This document shows, piece after piece, positions 1 through 15,500 of a stretch of 64,000 bases of DNA. The stretch covers positions 5,785,060 through 5,849,059 of the forward strand of contig OZ038434.1 in NCBI GenBank assembly GCA_964036275.1, read 5' to 3'. A model generated the notes under the pieces. That model was given only the letters and a program-made list of their open reading frames with translations, was not told the DNA's origin and searched no databases. The translations under genes and the position numbers were made by a program. Source of the DNA: Litoditis marina. Lineage: Eukaryota > Nematoda > Chromadorea > Rhabditida > Rhabditidae. The first letter of the stretch is position 1. Every line of letters begins with the position of its first letter.

Positions 1-204
1 AGAGCCTATAATACAGTTTAACTTACCCCTTCTGCAAAAGGTTCCGTCTCGAACTCTTAACCCTTAGAGATTAGAATATATCGTAGGCGGTTTCATGTGC
101 ATTGTGCTGTTTTTATCCTATACTAGTCTTTCTTGCGTTTTATTGATAATCCATTCTATTTTTTTTTGATTACCAACTATCAATTCTATTAAAAAATACT
201 TTTA

Positions 205-3466
<3,262 letters not shown>

Positions 3467-4466
3467 GGTTGCAAGGATGTTGGGAACTTACGAAGAGATA
3501 TCGGTGCCTATTGGACCGATAGTTGATTACCACAAGGTTGAGATACTTTCTGCAAAAAGAACTATAACGGCTATTGTTACGAAACACTGAAACCACAGAA
3601 ATACACGAGCAAACTTGTCTGTCACAGTTAAAGCTCAGAGCGGGAAGAACGATTAGAAAATATTGTCGAACGCGTTTGACTTGAAGAATATTCGCTATTT
3701 CAATAAGGCCATAGGAGATTCTGTTTGCTGTATTTTGGAGCAAATATGATTTTTTCAGCTCATACATAGCCAAGGAACACTTTGATGACGATCGAAGGGA
3801 AGTAGATACGTTGTTTTCATAACGTCATTGACTGAACTGAGGAACACGCACGATAGAAATACTGAAGTACTTTGTTTTTCTCTAAACCCCTTCGTCTAGA
3901 GTGCAAGAAGAATGTGCGGAACCACAAAAATCAGCCCCCAAGTTCATTAAAACGGCTACATGTGTAATTTAAGTTTACAATGCAAAAACGGTTAACTGCA
4001 ACGTAACGATAAGCTGTAAAACTTTCTTCTTTTCTCCTAATAATGTTTTTAGAGCTAGCGCGCAGCGTGACAGAGTTAGGCGCTATAGACGCAGAGAATT
4101 CGCAGCGAGACTTTAACATTTCCGCCCTTCAAACACCCGCGGTGAAAAAATTTAAAAAACCCAGCTCGCGCGAAAATAATTCGTTCAAATTTGAAGTTCA
4201 ATCAAAAATTCAGTCTGATATCGGTGATGGGTGTCTGCGTGTGAACATCACTCAGCATAGCATGATTCACCTTTTTAGCCATTTAAAAGAGTGATTACAT
4301 CTTGTGAAACGGATTTTCTCGGTTCCGATTCCGCTCTTTTTTTCTACGACAACGGCGCGCAGCTCCATATCTACCTCTATTCCATAATCCCAGCGTACTC
4401 AGACAGGGCCCAGCCAATTGGCCAGCCAATTTTTTCAATTGCAGCCAATTACTATGACCAAAACGT
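3467..4466. other. Upstream region of the helicase gene
   Basis: Holds the presumed 5' UTR and promoter of the minus-strand helicase. A GC-richer block at about 4060-4170 (CGCGCAGCGTGACAGAGTTAGGCGC and following) stands out from AT-rich flanks and may be promoter DNA. Short open frames here have no recognisable homology and no convincing splice context. No other gene seen. Confidence 0.4.
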
Positions 4467-4583
4467 GTCACGGCCCCATCCGCCTAGTGACATTGTCGGG
4501 CAGACTCGCGAGACGGCAACGACATTGTGAGTTCCGTCTCGCGAGTCTGCCCGACAATGTCACTAGGCGGATGGGGCCGTGAC
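4467..4583. repeat. Perfect 50-bp inverted repeat (GTCACGGCC ends)
   Basis: Arms 4467-4516 and 4534-4583 are exact reverse complements around a 17-nt spacer. The outer ends read GTCACGGCCC/GGGCCGTGAC, and the element at 7685-7731 has the same GTCACGGCC ends. It looks like a short non-autonomous palindromic element. It is GC-rich in AT-rich surroundings. Confidence 0.95.
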
Positions 4584-5581
4584 AAAACGCTCGTTGACGC
4601 TTTTCACTATATTCAATATTGAAACCTCATCATAAACGACACAACAAGAACAATCATATAATTATTATTTATTAATGGAAAATAAATCATCTTGTTTGAT
4701 AATATATTATGCATATAATTGAAAACTACACTATACAATCTTGAAACGAAACAAACACTTAATGATAACACAAATGAAATTGAAACATGTATACAAACTA
4801 CACACTTACCAGAACTTTCTAACATATTAAGAATAAGGCAAGAATCACATTTAAAAATGGCCTCTGTCCAATAAACATGAGTATGAGCTTAAAAAGGAAC
4901 ACTATGTGAATCTCAACCTAATCTGCATGATAAATGCAATCAAGCAAGTTTTTAAGAAGAAAGGGTGCAACTTGATAGATTCACATAATATTCCTTATGT
5001 GATGAGATTAAAATATCATATAAACACTTGAACTTGTTATAACATAAAACATAATGGACATATTAGAGAAATAAAAGGGAAAATACAAAGATATGTGCAC
5101 AGTTCACAGCCAAGAGAGAACGGGAAAGCATTCAAGAAATGTTGATCTTCTGATCTGATTTCTGACTAAATTAATAGGAGCCTAAGATAAATGGAAAGTC
5201 TTTATAAATCAATCTGGCAAATACATAATAGTAATAACGTAGCAGTCAAATACCAGTCGCTTCTTACTATTTCCAAAATTACCCATTTTGTTTGTTATTG
5301 AAAAACTATTGATCAGTTATAAAACCTCAAACCGGGCTAGCCAGCAAGCATTTCAGTGGGAATCACCTGGTAATATGTTGTTTTCGTTTTTCGGTTATAT
5401 AATTGTTAACAGAAAGTATTCAACTCAACTGATTACCCAGAAACTAGATTTGTTTTTCCGCCAGTTAATTCGGTTTGGTATCACTAATACAAGTATGGAA
5501 ACAATCACCGAACGAGTGACAGATAAGACATACAACGTTCGAACCAAGTGACATACGTATGTGATCGATCCTAGTTGACGT

Positions 5582-5682
5582 TCAATGTGAGAAAACGTGA
5601 GTTGCAGATGCAGTTGCTTCACCATTCCTCTTTCCGAGAGAAGTGAGATTCTTTCGGGCTCCACTGCCCGATGAAGAAAATC
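5582..5682 (-). CDS. Weak candidate for an orphan terminal exon
   Basis: Minus strand: an acceptor-like TTTTCTAG at 5683-5690 is followed by an open frame of about 33 residues (GFSSSGSGARKNLTSLGKRN...) to a TGA at 5584-5582. Composition is protein-like, but no upstream exon was found and no family is recognised. It may be chance or a gene relic. Confidence 0.15.
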
Positions 5683-5974
5683 CTAGAAAAGTGAATGCTT
5701 TGTTATTTATCGATAATGACACCGAAAGCATGAAATTTGTTGAAATACGCAATACGGATATGGCCATCCGGTACGGGTAACAGAGAAGCGTAGTTTCCGC
5801 ATTATAGCAGTATGCTCAAAACCGGAGTAGCAAAATAAAATAGCACCTAGGCTGATTGTTGTGGTTCATCCATTTTAGCGATCATTATTATAGAAAAAGA
5901 CCTGTCGCATGCTTGTCCAACTAATGGAACCATAATTTAATAAACTCGCTTCCTTCAAAGCATTCACTGCTCTT

Positions 5975-6236
5975 GGCCCCTTGGCGCAATGGAGAGCTGC
6001 TCACACTCTGGGGTGCCCACATTGCTTCCCGACTTTGAACCTAGTACGACCTTCTTCCTCTTATAAATTGAAATTTACCGATAAACACGTAATATTCTAC
6101 CAAATTTTGTTAAAATTCTTCGAAAATTGCTAAAATCAGCGTAATTAGTAACTTTTTTTGCTCCGTGGGGCATTTACGACCCCCCCCCCCCTTTGAAAAG
6201 ATGCAAGACGTGTGACCTGTGGTCACCTCTGCTCAC
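5975..6236 (+). repeat. tRNA-headed (SINE-like) repeat with poly-C tract, copy 2
   Basis: Begins with a tRNA-like stretch: A-box-like TTGGCGCAATGGAGAGC at about 5981 and a B-box-like GACTTTGAACCT at 6031, resembling a decayed tRNA-Trp-type head. An AT-rich body follows, then CATTTACGA, 12 C (6180-6191) and TGTGGTCACCTCTGCTCACAC. It matches 1575-1835 in reverse. Confidence 0.6.
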
Positions 6237-7684
6237 ACTGTAAAAAAGTACAAGAAAAACTGACCTTTACTCCTTTATAGAAGATTTCCAATTTCCACAA
6301 TGGAAATACACACAATTGAAGTACACGTGGTGCTGGTAGCTGGTGCCAAGTGCCTGAGAGCCGCGTCCGAGCGACCCGAGTGCCAGTAAAACACTCCTAT
6401 AAAACTGTAATACAATGTTCTTGTGTTCGTTACGTTTTTTATTAAAAAAAACAGCGGATGAAAACGTCAGCCTCTGACCGCTTTTCTTTGGGGAGAAACT
6501 GTGTATTTCTAACAGGAATCCATAAGTTTTGCGTATTTAAATAAAAAACAGACTCCTTTTTCAATAATATTCGCACCTCACTGGTGTGTGTTTTAACATA
6601 CACTATACATTTCATCGTGCACAAAATGCTCACGTGATCCTATAGAACCACTATCATCTCGTTGAAAATGAAGAACACCACACATTCAGTGAAGGAGACT
6701 ATATTATGCCTCAATACTCGTGTTTTATAGGTTCAATTTAGAAATTGTTCTATTCTGAATTCTGACAAGTTGTCACACATGACACATGCGAGCGAAAGCC
6801 ATAGAAAAACGGAAACCTTACCGAAAATAGACCGCCAAAACCTCAAAACTTCAAGAGAAGAGAACGAGAACAACTGCCATTCGCCCAGTTGTCATGCATG
6901 TAACTTGTTGGTAGGAGCGGTGGTTGCAAAAAGCTGTAACCTGTAAATAAAATATCGAGTAAACCAAAGAATAAAAATCCTGAATGAAATGAGCATTCAA
7001 ATTATCCCCCCTCCGCGACGTGTGCGACAACTTAACTCTCCACAAAATCAGTACAAATCCCTCCCTCTCTTGTTTTGAAGGGATTTTTCACCTATTTCTT
7101 CAACAAACGATTTTAAGAGCAAATGTTATAGTCATTGAGAAGATGAACGATAATTTAACTCAGTCAATACCTTGACAACCAGAAAATTTTCTACTAGCAA
7201 TTATAATTCCTATACGTTGCACTTTGATTTATAAAGTAAGAAAGGAGGGAATTGTCCGAGTTCTGATTGCGAGTTTTCATGGGAGTCGCACTCAGCACAG
7301 CGAGGGGGAGGCAAGATGATTTTTCGTAGAACATGAAGTTTATTATAGAGAAGAATGAAGAATAAACAGGAACAGTTCCGTTGTGTTAAATACTTGTAAA
7401 ACGTGATTTTGGTGCTTTGTAGTTTTGCCGAAGAATAGTGCATTAGAACGGAGAGTTAGAGGAAAAAGGCAATCAGTAATCACTAAACAACCAGCACAAG
7501 TGAAGTCTTGACAAAAATAGAACGAAAACATGATAAAATACAATTGGAAATGGTAAAAGAAATTTAAAACAGCGACGATCGATAAATTTCGAAAACGGTT
7601 AAGACGCTTCATGATGCCAACCGCACGATGTAAACACCGTGCGCCACTAAGCGCGCCAAACGAAATCGTTGTTTTTAATAATTT

Positions 7685-7731
7685 GTCACGGCCGCCGCCG
7701 ACTGAGATTTTCAGTCGGCGGGGGCCGTGAC
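7685..7731. repeat. 47-bp palindrome with GTCACGGCC ends
   Basis: GTCACGGCC..CCGACTGA, a short loop and TCAGTCGG..GGCCGTGAC form a near-perfect hairpin. It shares the nine terminal bases with the palindrome at 4467-4583, so the two probably belong to one family. Confidence 0.8.
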
Positions 7732-8172
7732 ACTGGATTATCCGAGTAGCCGCTAAAAACGGGCGCATACCGTAATCCGAAGACGCTTTTTTGACCGTTT
7801 GTCTGCGTTTTTCGGGTGGAATGAAGCCTACAGATGTATATTCAGTGTTCTGACAGTCGACAAAAAATTCAGAAACTGGACGAAAGCCGAAAATTTCTCA
7901 ATGATTGCTTCCAATCGTGTTTTTGGGATTTGCACGGGAAACCATCTCTCTTGCTTCTTTAGCACAACGAATTAACACGTGTTTTGTCTGAATTGGATGT
8001 ATTTCATTGTTATAAGCGATGTAAATTCTTAAAAACACGAATATGTGGTCATAACGTCAAATTACGAATTCCGATTCGCCTCTTCGTGGCTAACTCTGAT
8101 CAATAGCGCCAATCTCTCTCAGTGGATGAAATAGAGTTTCAGGAACATACATTCACTGTTTTTCACGGTGAT

Positions 8173-9418
8173 TCAAAACTGGGGACCTACTAATTACCGC
8201 ACCTACCGCACCGGGTGAAATACCGCACCGCGATTTGAAAACACCGCACCGTACCGCACCAGCGCAAATTTGCGTATTTTTTTCAAAAAATACAAAATCT
8301 TTAATTTTGCAATTAAATAGTTTCTAAAGCAGAAATCCTATCCTTTTCATCACTTTAGATAGATACAGCAAGTCTGAACATGATGTTTAATGACCGAACA
8401 CAATTAGTTTATTTCCTTTTTCTGCAGGAATAGTGGAAATATTCTGAATTGTGTTTCGAAAAATAGTTTTCAGTCAGTTCATTTGTCTAGAGATCCTTTC
8501 AGCTCTTCTAAAAGCAAATTGGTCACTATATTTGTCGAAGCATGCATCTAAGATATTTTCCGACTGTTTCCAAAAAGGCTCATCGATAATAACGATAACT
8601 TGGGTATTCTTGAAACAACAAAAAGCAAGCCCGGTATTTAATATGTCGGACCAACAGCAAAGTAGTTGATCATTACAGAGTTAGCCAGTTCGGGTCTCTC
8701 AAAACTGTTGTCCCATAGCAGCTAGGACTTTGTTAGGAGCAAACTGTCTGTCGATGCAGAGATCCAGCTCTCATGAACAGAGATAGAAGAAAACATATTT
8801 TCACGTTTAGAATCAATCACCGTTAAGTTACTAAATGCGAGGTCACGTATACGTTCTATCCTCTCTCGTATTATTCACATATAATATATATTTGTACTGA
8901 TGGAAGCGTTACAAAAACGGCTGTGAAAAACGGTTCTAGAAACTAGAAATAAAAAGCACACTTGAGTCAGGTGAGGCCGGCGTTCATTAGTTTTACGGTA
9001 TATCTGAGGTTCATGACATAGTTTTAAGTAGTGGAGAAAAAGCCATGGGTACTCCTCAGTACTTTTCTTTTGAAATGATGAACAGCTTCTTCTATACATT
9101 CGATAACTCATGAAAACATGAAGGTATGAAGTCACCCAACAGAAAACGAAAATGCAATACGTAAAGCGTATAAGCGTATGGTCTTCTAGTGAGAAAGTTT
9201 GAAAGAACGTTTTCTCGAGATCACTATGTTTGTTTTCAAGTGATGAAAGATTAGGATTTCTGCTTTAGGAACTATTTTGCTTGCAAAATTGGAGACTTTG
9301 GAATTTTTGAAAAAATACGCAAATTGGCGCTGGTGCGGTACGGTGCGGTATTTTCAAATCGCGGTGCGGTATTTCAGCGGTGCGGTAGGTGCGGTAATTA
9401 GTAGGTCCCTCAAAACTG
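8173..9418. mobile_element. 1.23-kb TIR transposon with 9-bp target-site duplication (MULE-like)
   Basis: Element 8182-9409 starts GGGACCTACTAATTACCGCACC and ends in its exact reverse complement. TIRs are about 180 bp (to roughly 8360 and from roughly 9230), about 85-90% alike, and rich in ACCGCACCG subrepeats. Both sides carry the direct repeat TCAAAACTG (8173-8181 and 9410-9418). A 9-bp duplication with long TIRs fits Mutator-like elements better than hAT (8 bp). The 870-bp interior has no convincing transposase; the longest open frame (8451-8669) is 72 residues without motifs, so the copy is probably non-autonomous. Confidence 0.9.
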
Positions 9419-9860
9419 TTCAGAGTAAAATAACGTCGAAAAATCGTGTGTTCAGTGCTTGCAATCGTGCTTTCTTGAATTACAGCGAATAGCTTTTTTT
9501 GCTCTTTTAAGCAAACAAATAAAGGTGTTCAATGTTCAAATTGAATGTCTACAATCAAAGTAGCCAATTTGGTTGTTGATAAATATGATTTTTAGATCAA
9601 AACGCTCGAATTTGAATTTTTGGGTTACGGTAGTTTCTAAAATTCGCGGCTAACTCCGGCCAATTAGCGCCAACTTTTCTGAGTAGATAGACACGCAAGT
9701 GTCTAGAATATCCTGCGCCACGGAGAGTACGATAAACACAGTAGTTGACCGAAAGCGATTGTTGCTTTGCAGAGTGTTTGCGGGTAATCATCTATTTAAG
9801 ATAGTTTGGTCGTTTCAAAGGTATGAGTGTAAAATTCGGAAACTCTATTATTTGTTTCAG

Positions 9861-11936
9861 ATGAATATTTTGTATAAAAGCGGGGATCTCTTTGACATTG
9901 CCGCACAGAAGGAATTTCAATCATACGCTCTCGCTCATTGTATCAGTGAGGACTGTGTGTGAGTTTATGCCCTATTAGCAAGTTTTTACACGCGCCAAAT
10001 TTAATACACGATGAAAAACTTTTTGATCCTATATCTGATCTCAGCTGACTCACTCGTGATCTAAATTAAGTTGATTTCACTAAAAAAGTGGGACTCTACT
10101 CTCTGTTCTGTACCCTCCTCAATCGTGCGTGCGTTATATCGCCGTATAACACTATAAACATTCTTCCTAAAGAAACGTGAACGTATCAAACAATCATAAC
10201 GACATGCGGACTTGTCTGATTATGCTATTTTCTCGGGTACCAGGAATAAGTCATTCGAAATTAAAAGTCATTAAAACAAAAGTCATTCAAAAGTAAAAGT
10301 CATTAATTAACTTTTAGTCAGGATTTGAAAATTACGAAAATTTTCGGAAACTTTATTTTTGATTCTCAACAGTTTCTGTACTTAATGATTTTTACTTTCG
10401 AATGACTTTTACTTTAATGACTTTTAATTTCGAATGACTTATTCTGGTTGCCATTTTCTCGTGCGTTATGGCTATTTTGTACTATTTTGTAGTTTGTTGA
10501 AAAGTCGCCGATCAGGCAGTTGTCTTCATGACCTGGTAAGTGAAGTGGATATGGTGATAAGGGGGAATCATTATGATTATGCAATATTTTGTACACCTCA
10601 TTCACTCGATATAATTAGTTTAGAATGGGGAAGGGAATTGCTGTTCAGTTCAAGAAGCGATTCGGTGGTGTGTCGGACTTGAAGAAACAAGTATCTCAAG
10701 GTGGGTTGTTTACCAGATTTACATCATATACCTTATCTTCCATGTTGTGAGTTAGGCTGTCTTCAGACTTTTTGTGCGATACAAGATACACGATACATGC
10801 ACGCTCTAATCATGTGTATCGATTGCGTTTTTGTAGCGGCGACAGATACATGCGTCACGCGATGTATCTATTGTGTTCATACTTTTTCTACAGTATCTCG
10901 GCGTCAGATACATCATTTTGAATCGACGATACACTTTTTTTGAAGATTGCGGCCGGCATTCTACACTTCACTCATATTGTGGATACATCTAGGTTTTCGG
11001 ATTATAACCCACAAAAAGTGATTTTTGTGAAATTTTTCCGATTGATAGAATGTTCCCCCACACAAAACAGATTGGTATTCGCAAAAAAATTTCATTTTCG
11101 CGCGCGACGCGCGCACGATAAGAAAACTTCTTTCCGTTGCCCGCTGTACTCCGTTTCACCGATCGGCTGGCACTTACATTGTCCAGTTCCAGCCAGCCAT
11201 TCTTGAAGGACTAGCTTTAAAAATAAATGATAGGCTCAAGTGCACTGCGAATACTATTTCACGAAATCATTCAGTTTTTCAAAAACGCAAGCTAGTTTCG
11301 AAAACAACAAAAATATCGTTGGTTTAACCATCCACTGAACATAGTTATTTGTAGGTCTAAGGTCTTGGAATCTTGACCAAAATAAAATTTTAAAACTGTA
11401 CTTGGCCGTGTTATAGGCAAGAAAACAGGAAAGTGCTGTTTGCTGGAAAGACAAAAGAAAACCGTTTACTATCTGATCACAAAGAAAACTTGGAGAAATA
11501 AGCCAACCTACGTTTCCCTGCGAGATAGTCTTGAGGTGAGTGAACACCTTCACATAAATCACACAAGTTATAAATGATCTCTCATCAACTTAACTGAGAG
11601 TGTGATTATTCTATATATGTGCTGATTATGATTTCTTTCTTAATAGGTTGGGAGGTTGATGACCGCGAATGGTTTTGTTTCCATTTGTGCTTGTGCAAAA
11701 AGCTTTTCTCGTTATGTTGTAGTGTTATTAATTAATTAATCTACTTTTTTAAAGTTATGATTGTAATTCTTCCTTTATAGGACATGAAAACCTCCATCGT
11801 TTCTTTGAATCTACAAGGTATTTGTATGCCAAAGATCGGTTGCGGCCTGGATAGGTTGGAATGGACCAAGGTGGTTGATATCATCAGAGAGGTATTTGCC
11901 ACCACTAACCTAACTATTGTTATTTGCAGTCTCTAA
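9861..11936 (+). CDS. OARD1: TARG1/OARD1-type macrodomain ADP-ribosyl-acceptor hydrolase
   Basis: Small macrodomain enzyme that removes mono- and poly-ADP-ribose esters from Glu/Asp and deacylates O-acetyl-ADP-ribose. Exons 9861-9958, 10624-10700, 11417-11535 and 11781-11936 give 149 residues, close to the 152 of human OARD1. Motifs: KSGDLFD (residues 6-12), LAHCISEDC (24-32), MGKGIA (34-39), LITKK (78-82, region of the catalytic Lys), KPTY (87-90), PKIGCGLDR (115-123, catalytic Asp at 122) and a hydrophobic end. The start is fixed by TTTGTTTCAG directly before ATG at 9861, a likely trans-splice acceptor. Exon 4 reads through an apparent GTATTT donor to TAA at 11934, matching the family C-terminus. 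Intron 1 holds a 217-bp TIR element. Confidence 0.93.
10227..10461. mobile_element. 217-bp TIR element with 9-bp target-site duplication
   Basis: Element 10236-10452 in intron 1 of the macrodomain gene. Ends GGTACCAGGAATAAG and CTTATTCTGGTTGCC are inverted repeats of about 65 bp built from AAAAGTCATT units (also CATTCGAAA). The direct repeat ATTTTCTCG flanks it at 10227-10235 and 10453-10461. Confidence 0.85.
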
Positions 11937-12500
11937 CATATTCCTACGAAAATTGAAATGTAATCTATGTGTATATATGGACTGTTCTTATATTTTTATT
12001 CGATTCATCAAACCTTTATAGCTTCACACCCTCTACATCAATTCACTACTTTTTACAATGTCATGCCTTCTTCAGTACGCCCCAATAGTTTTAACATTCG
12101 TGCACGGTTGACATAGTATAGTATGACTTATAAAATCAATTGTTCAACTTTGTTGGTTTTGTTTTGCAAGTTTGCAAGTGTTGTTCAAGTTTACCATAAA
12201 TATATCTGTGTATTCGTGATATTGAAACTATCGAACAAATAAATTATGTATTAGTATTTCCGTATTCGTAATCCATATTCATCCGTTCAAGCTGCCTTTC
12301 TTCGATTCATCCAAACTATGTCCACTTCCATCATCTTCTGAAATAGGTATGATCAGTATTTAGGTACTTTATCTTTGAAGTAGTTTCTTCCTTTTTCCTG
12401 GAACTTTCCATTTCCTACTATGGCAGTCCACGTTTGTGTGAAACAGAGTATAGACAGTTCAGAAGTAATTGTATGTTCATGTTAGCTGGTTGCTCTATTA

Positions 12501-15500
12501 TTATAACCAACCTTCAATGAATAGAGCAGTATCTATAGCCTGGGCCACCTCCTTGAAAGCTGTATCAGGATCAGCATCTCCATCCACCTGTAAACAACAC
12601 ATTTTAGTCTGAGCTTTCATAGAGTTGCGTTGCTAATTCCGTTTTCCAGATCACGAGCTGCAAACTATGATTATCGATCCAAGTGCATAGGAAACGGTCG
12701 ATATTCAGGGTTTGTGCGAAAGTATTAATTGCGTTGAGCATCAGCTATTATATATGTCTTCGTAGCATGAATACGAAGAACACAGTAAAACTGTTAAGGT
12801 TGAAATGACATAATATGATATTATCATCAATTAGGCACGTCTCTCTCTCGTGACAGCTCTTGCGTTGGTTTGGAGCAATCATAATGTCAGTAGTAACTAC
12901 TGGCAGCAAATACTACCGACAGATAGAACCAGCTTCTAGGGTTGACGGCAGAGCGCTATGGGCAGTATGCCGCAATCTGACAAGTGAGAACAATTTGGAG
13001 GTTGTTTTCTGCACATACAACTACAAATTATTGAGAGAGACCATGTTCATTCAGAGAAAAAACCATTTAAATGGTCTCTGGCATACTGTAGCATGTTATG
13101 GATGGGTAAAACCAAGTAAAACAACTCTAATATGAATTGTGTTCTTACCACTCGTAATTTGCCTTTATCGTCCAGATACTTCAACATCGGCAATGTGTTT
13201 TGCTTGAAAGCGGTCAGTCTAGCTTTGAAGACTTCCGGAGAATCATCTGAAACAAATATAGTTACATTCACGCGCTTGCCTACCCATACAGTAATGGCGG
13301 TTTACACATGCAACCAGGTTGCATGCAACCAAAATGCAACCGGGTTGCATGTGTAAAGACAGTTCGGTTGCTTTCCAAATGCAACCGGGTTGCTTTCCAA
13401 ATGCAACCGGGTTGCTTTTGGTTGCTTTTCAAATGCAACCAAACACTCAATTTTTGGACATTTTCCGGTTTTCACTGCAATTTGGTTGCTTTTGGTTGCA
13501 TTTGGAAAGCAACCAAAAGCAACCCGGTTGCATTTGGAAAGCAACCAAAAGCAACCCGGATGCATTTGGAAAGCAACCGAACTGTTTTTACACATGCAAC
13601 CTGGTTGCATTTTGGTTGCATGCAACCCGGTTGCTTGTGTAATTGGCCTACAGGGCGTACAGTAATAGGCTGAACTCTCCAGTCGGGCTTTTGCGATGGA
13701 AAATATGGTGTTTTGTTTGTATCCCAATTACTACTAACGAATGCTTTCGAAATGTTCATCAAAATAACCGAACCTAGAACGTCAGTTAATCGCAATTTGT
13801 TGATTTTTGACAAGTGACAGACACAAATTATTTTATTATTTTGGTAAAATAAAAATATTAAACCTGCTCGAGTTCCACCCTCCTTATGCCGTTTAGCGAC
13901 CACGTCTTCGCAATATTGTTCCGTGCAATCAATCAGAATAACCAAATCAATTCGTTCGATCTGAACAAGTAAGGATGAGCAAAACGTAATTATTAAACTC
14001 TTCCTCACGTCTCGCACACGTTTTTCTCACGTGAGGCGAAAAGAACAGAAGCACCACGGTAAAGGTTCAGTGACATATTTTGTCGTTTCGTTGTGGTTTT
14101 GCGTGGAACCAGTATGACGTGAAAGATTAATCTGTCGTTCGATTGGCAAATCACATATCTCACGCTGTGCACCAGGCTGGAACTACAAACACACCGTAAC
14201 GGATCAGACTGAAAGTTCCGGCCTGGAGACCCCAATAATCTTGGATAAGCGGCTTACCGTGTCCTCCATGTCAGTAACTTGTGTCTGTGACCGGGGATAG
14301 CCTTCTATCACGTATCCCCAACTGGATTGGCCTATTCGATGCATTTCCGTGTACAATAACTCGCGGCATAACTTCTGAAAAATATTCAATATTGGAATAA
14401 TGCAGGTCTTCTATAGCTGTTGTTTGATCAGACACACAGCAGAAACTTCGCGTTACGACCAGCAAGGACCGGAAAAACAGAGTAGATCATACATTTGTTG
14501 CCTGTATTCACGGAGAAAGCTGCTTTGGTGTAAACAAGGGATCGATATTTATACCTACCATGGGAACTGGTTCTCCTAGGTCCATCTTGCGTCCCACCCT
14601 TTGCCATAACTCGTCCTCTTTCTCTTCTGCCACCTTCTTTCTCAATAAATCTCCCATTGAAAGTAGGATGAATCCATCGTATTTCTGTACTGCTCTCTTG
14701 GCTATTTCCAGCTTCTGTGCACCAGGAGCACCTTAAATATTCACCACATAAACATGTATTTGACGTCGAAGTAATTGTACATAGATATTTTTGGGATGGC
14801 ACAGACAGATGTAACGCGGTTCACGTTCACGGAGATTCCACAGTATGATGCAAACCAAGGTTATGAACCTATGAATAGAAGCCAGTTGCAATCTCGATAT
14901 TACGCTCCACAGAAGTCGGAAGGACAAGAATTATATTGGTGGGAAGTTGGAAATTTCAAGAGTTTGAATCTTTTCAGAGTCATCGCTTAAGAGGCTGAAA
15001 CTAGAGGCTGAAACTGCGTAAAACACGATATTCATTCCGAAACAATCTCGTTGGGAAACTTCCCACGTGAGCTGTCCACAAAAGCGTAATGTACAAGTCT
15101 AAAAGCAAAAGTGTGTTATGCGCGTCAATTTTACTGGCATCGCATGTTAACACAATCAAAACATAGTCCGAGCCTGACAGTGCTTTAGTCTCTTACCAAC
15201 TATTAGAACGACCGGAGCATTGTTGGGTAGACCTCTAGGGAAGGAGGAAGCGGTGCCAGTACGACTCTCTCCAGATGCTAAAACACGCGTGTACACTCAT
15301 CCCAGACGAAGGTTGAGCAAACTACCCATGAGAACCGCTCATGGGTTGTTGATTCGAAAACATCTAATAAGTAAATTATCGATCTGTCTTTATCATCTCT
15401 AGTAATCCTGTTTAATGACAGAACGAGATGAAAATCGTGCACGAAACTAATAAAGCAATGATTCAAGCTTCGTCAAGTAATGAATATCACTTCACGTGAC

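Larger units (their letters stand above)
4584..7684. other. Intergenic DNA without a clear gene
   Basis: AT-rich spacer. The only things I can support are a weak last-exon candidate at 5582-5682 and the tRNA-headed poly-C repeat at 5975-6236. Open frames on both strands are short, overlapping and without recognisable motifs. Confidence 0.5.

Noticed and set aside
7343..7768. 141-codon minus-strand open frame
   Set aside because: Runs through the GTCACGGCC palindrome; no motif, no splice context.
13302..14017. Open frames of 91-181 codons on both strands
   Set aside because: Produced by the stop-free GGTTGCAT repeat unit. The true coding sequence here is AK5 exon 13960-13864 only.
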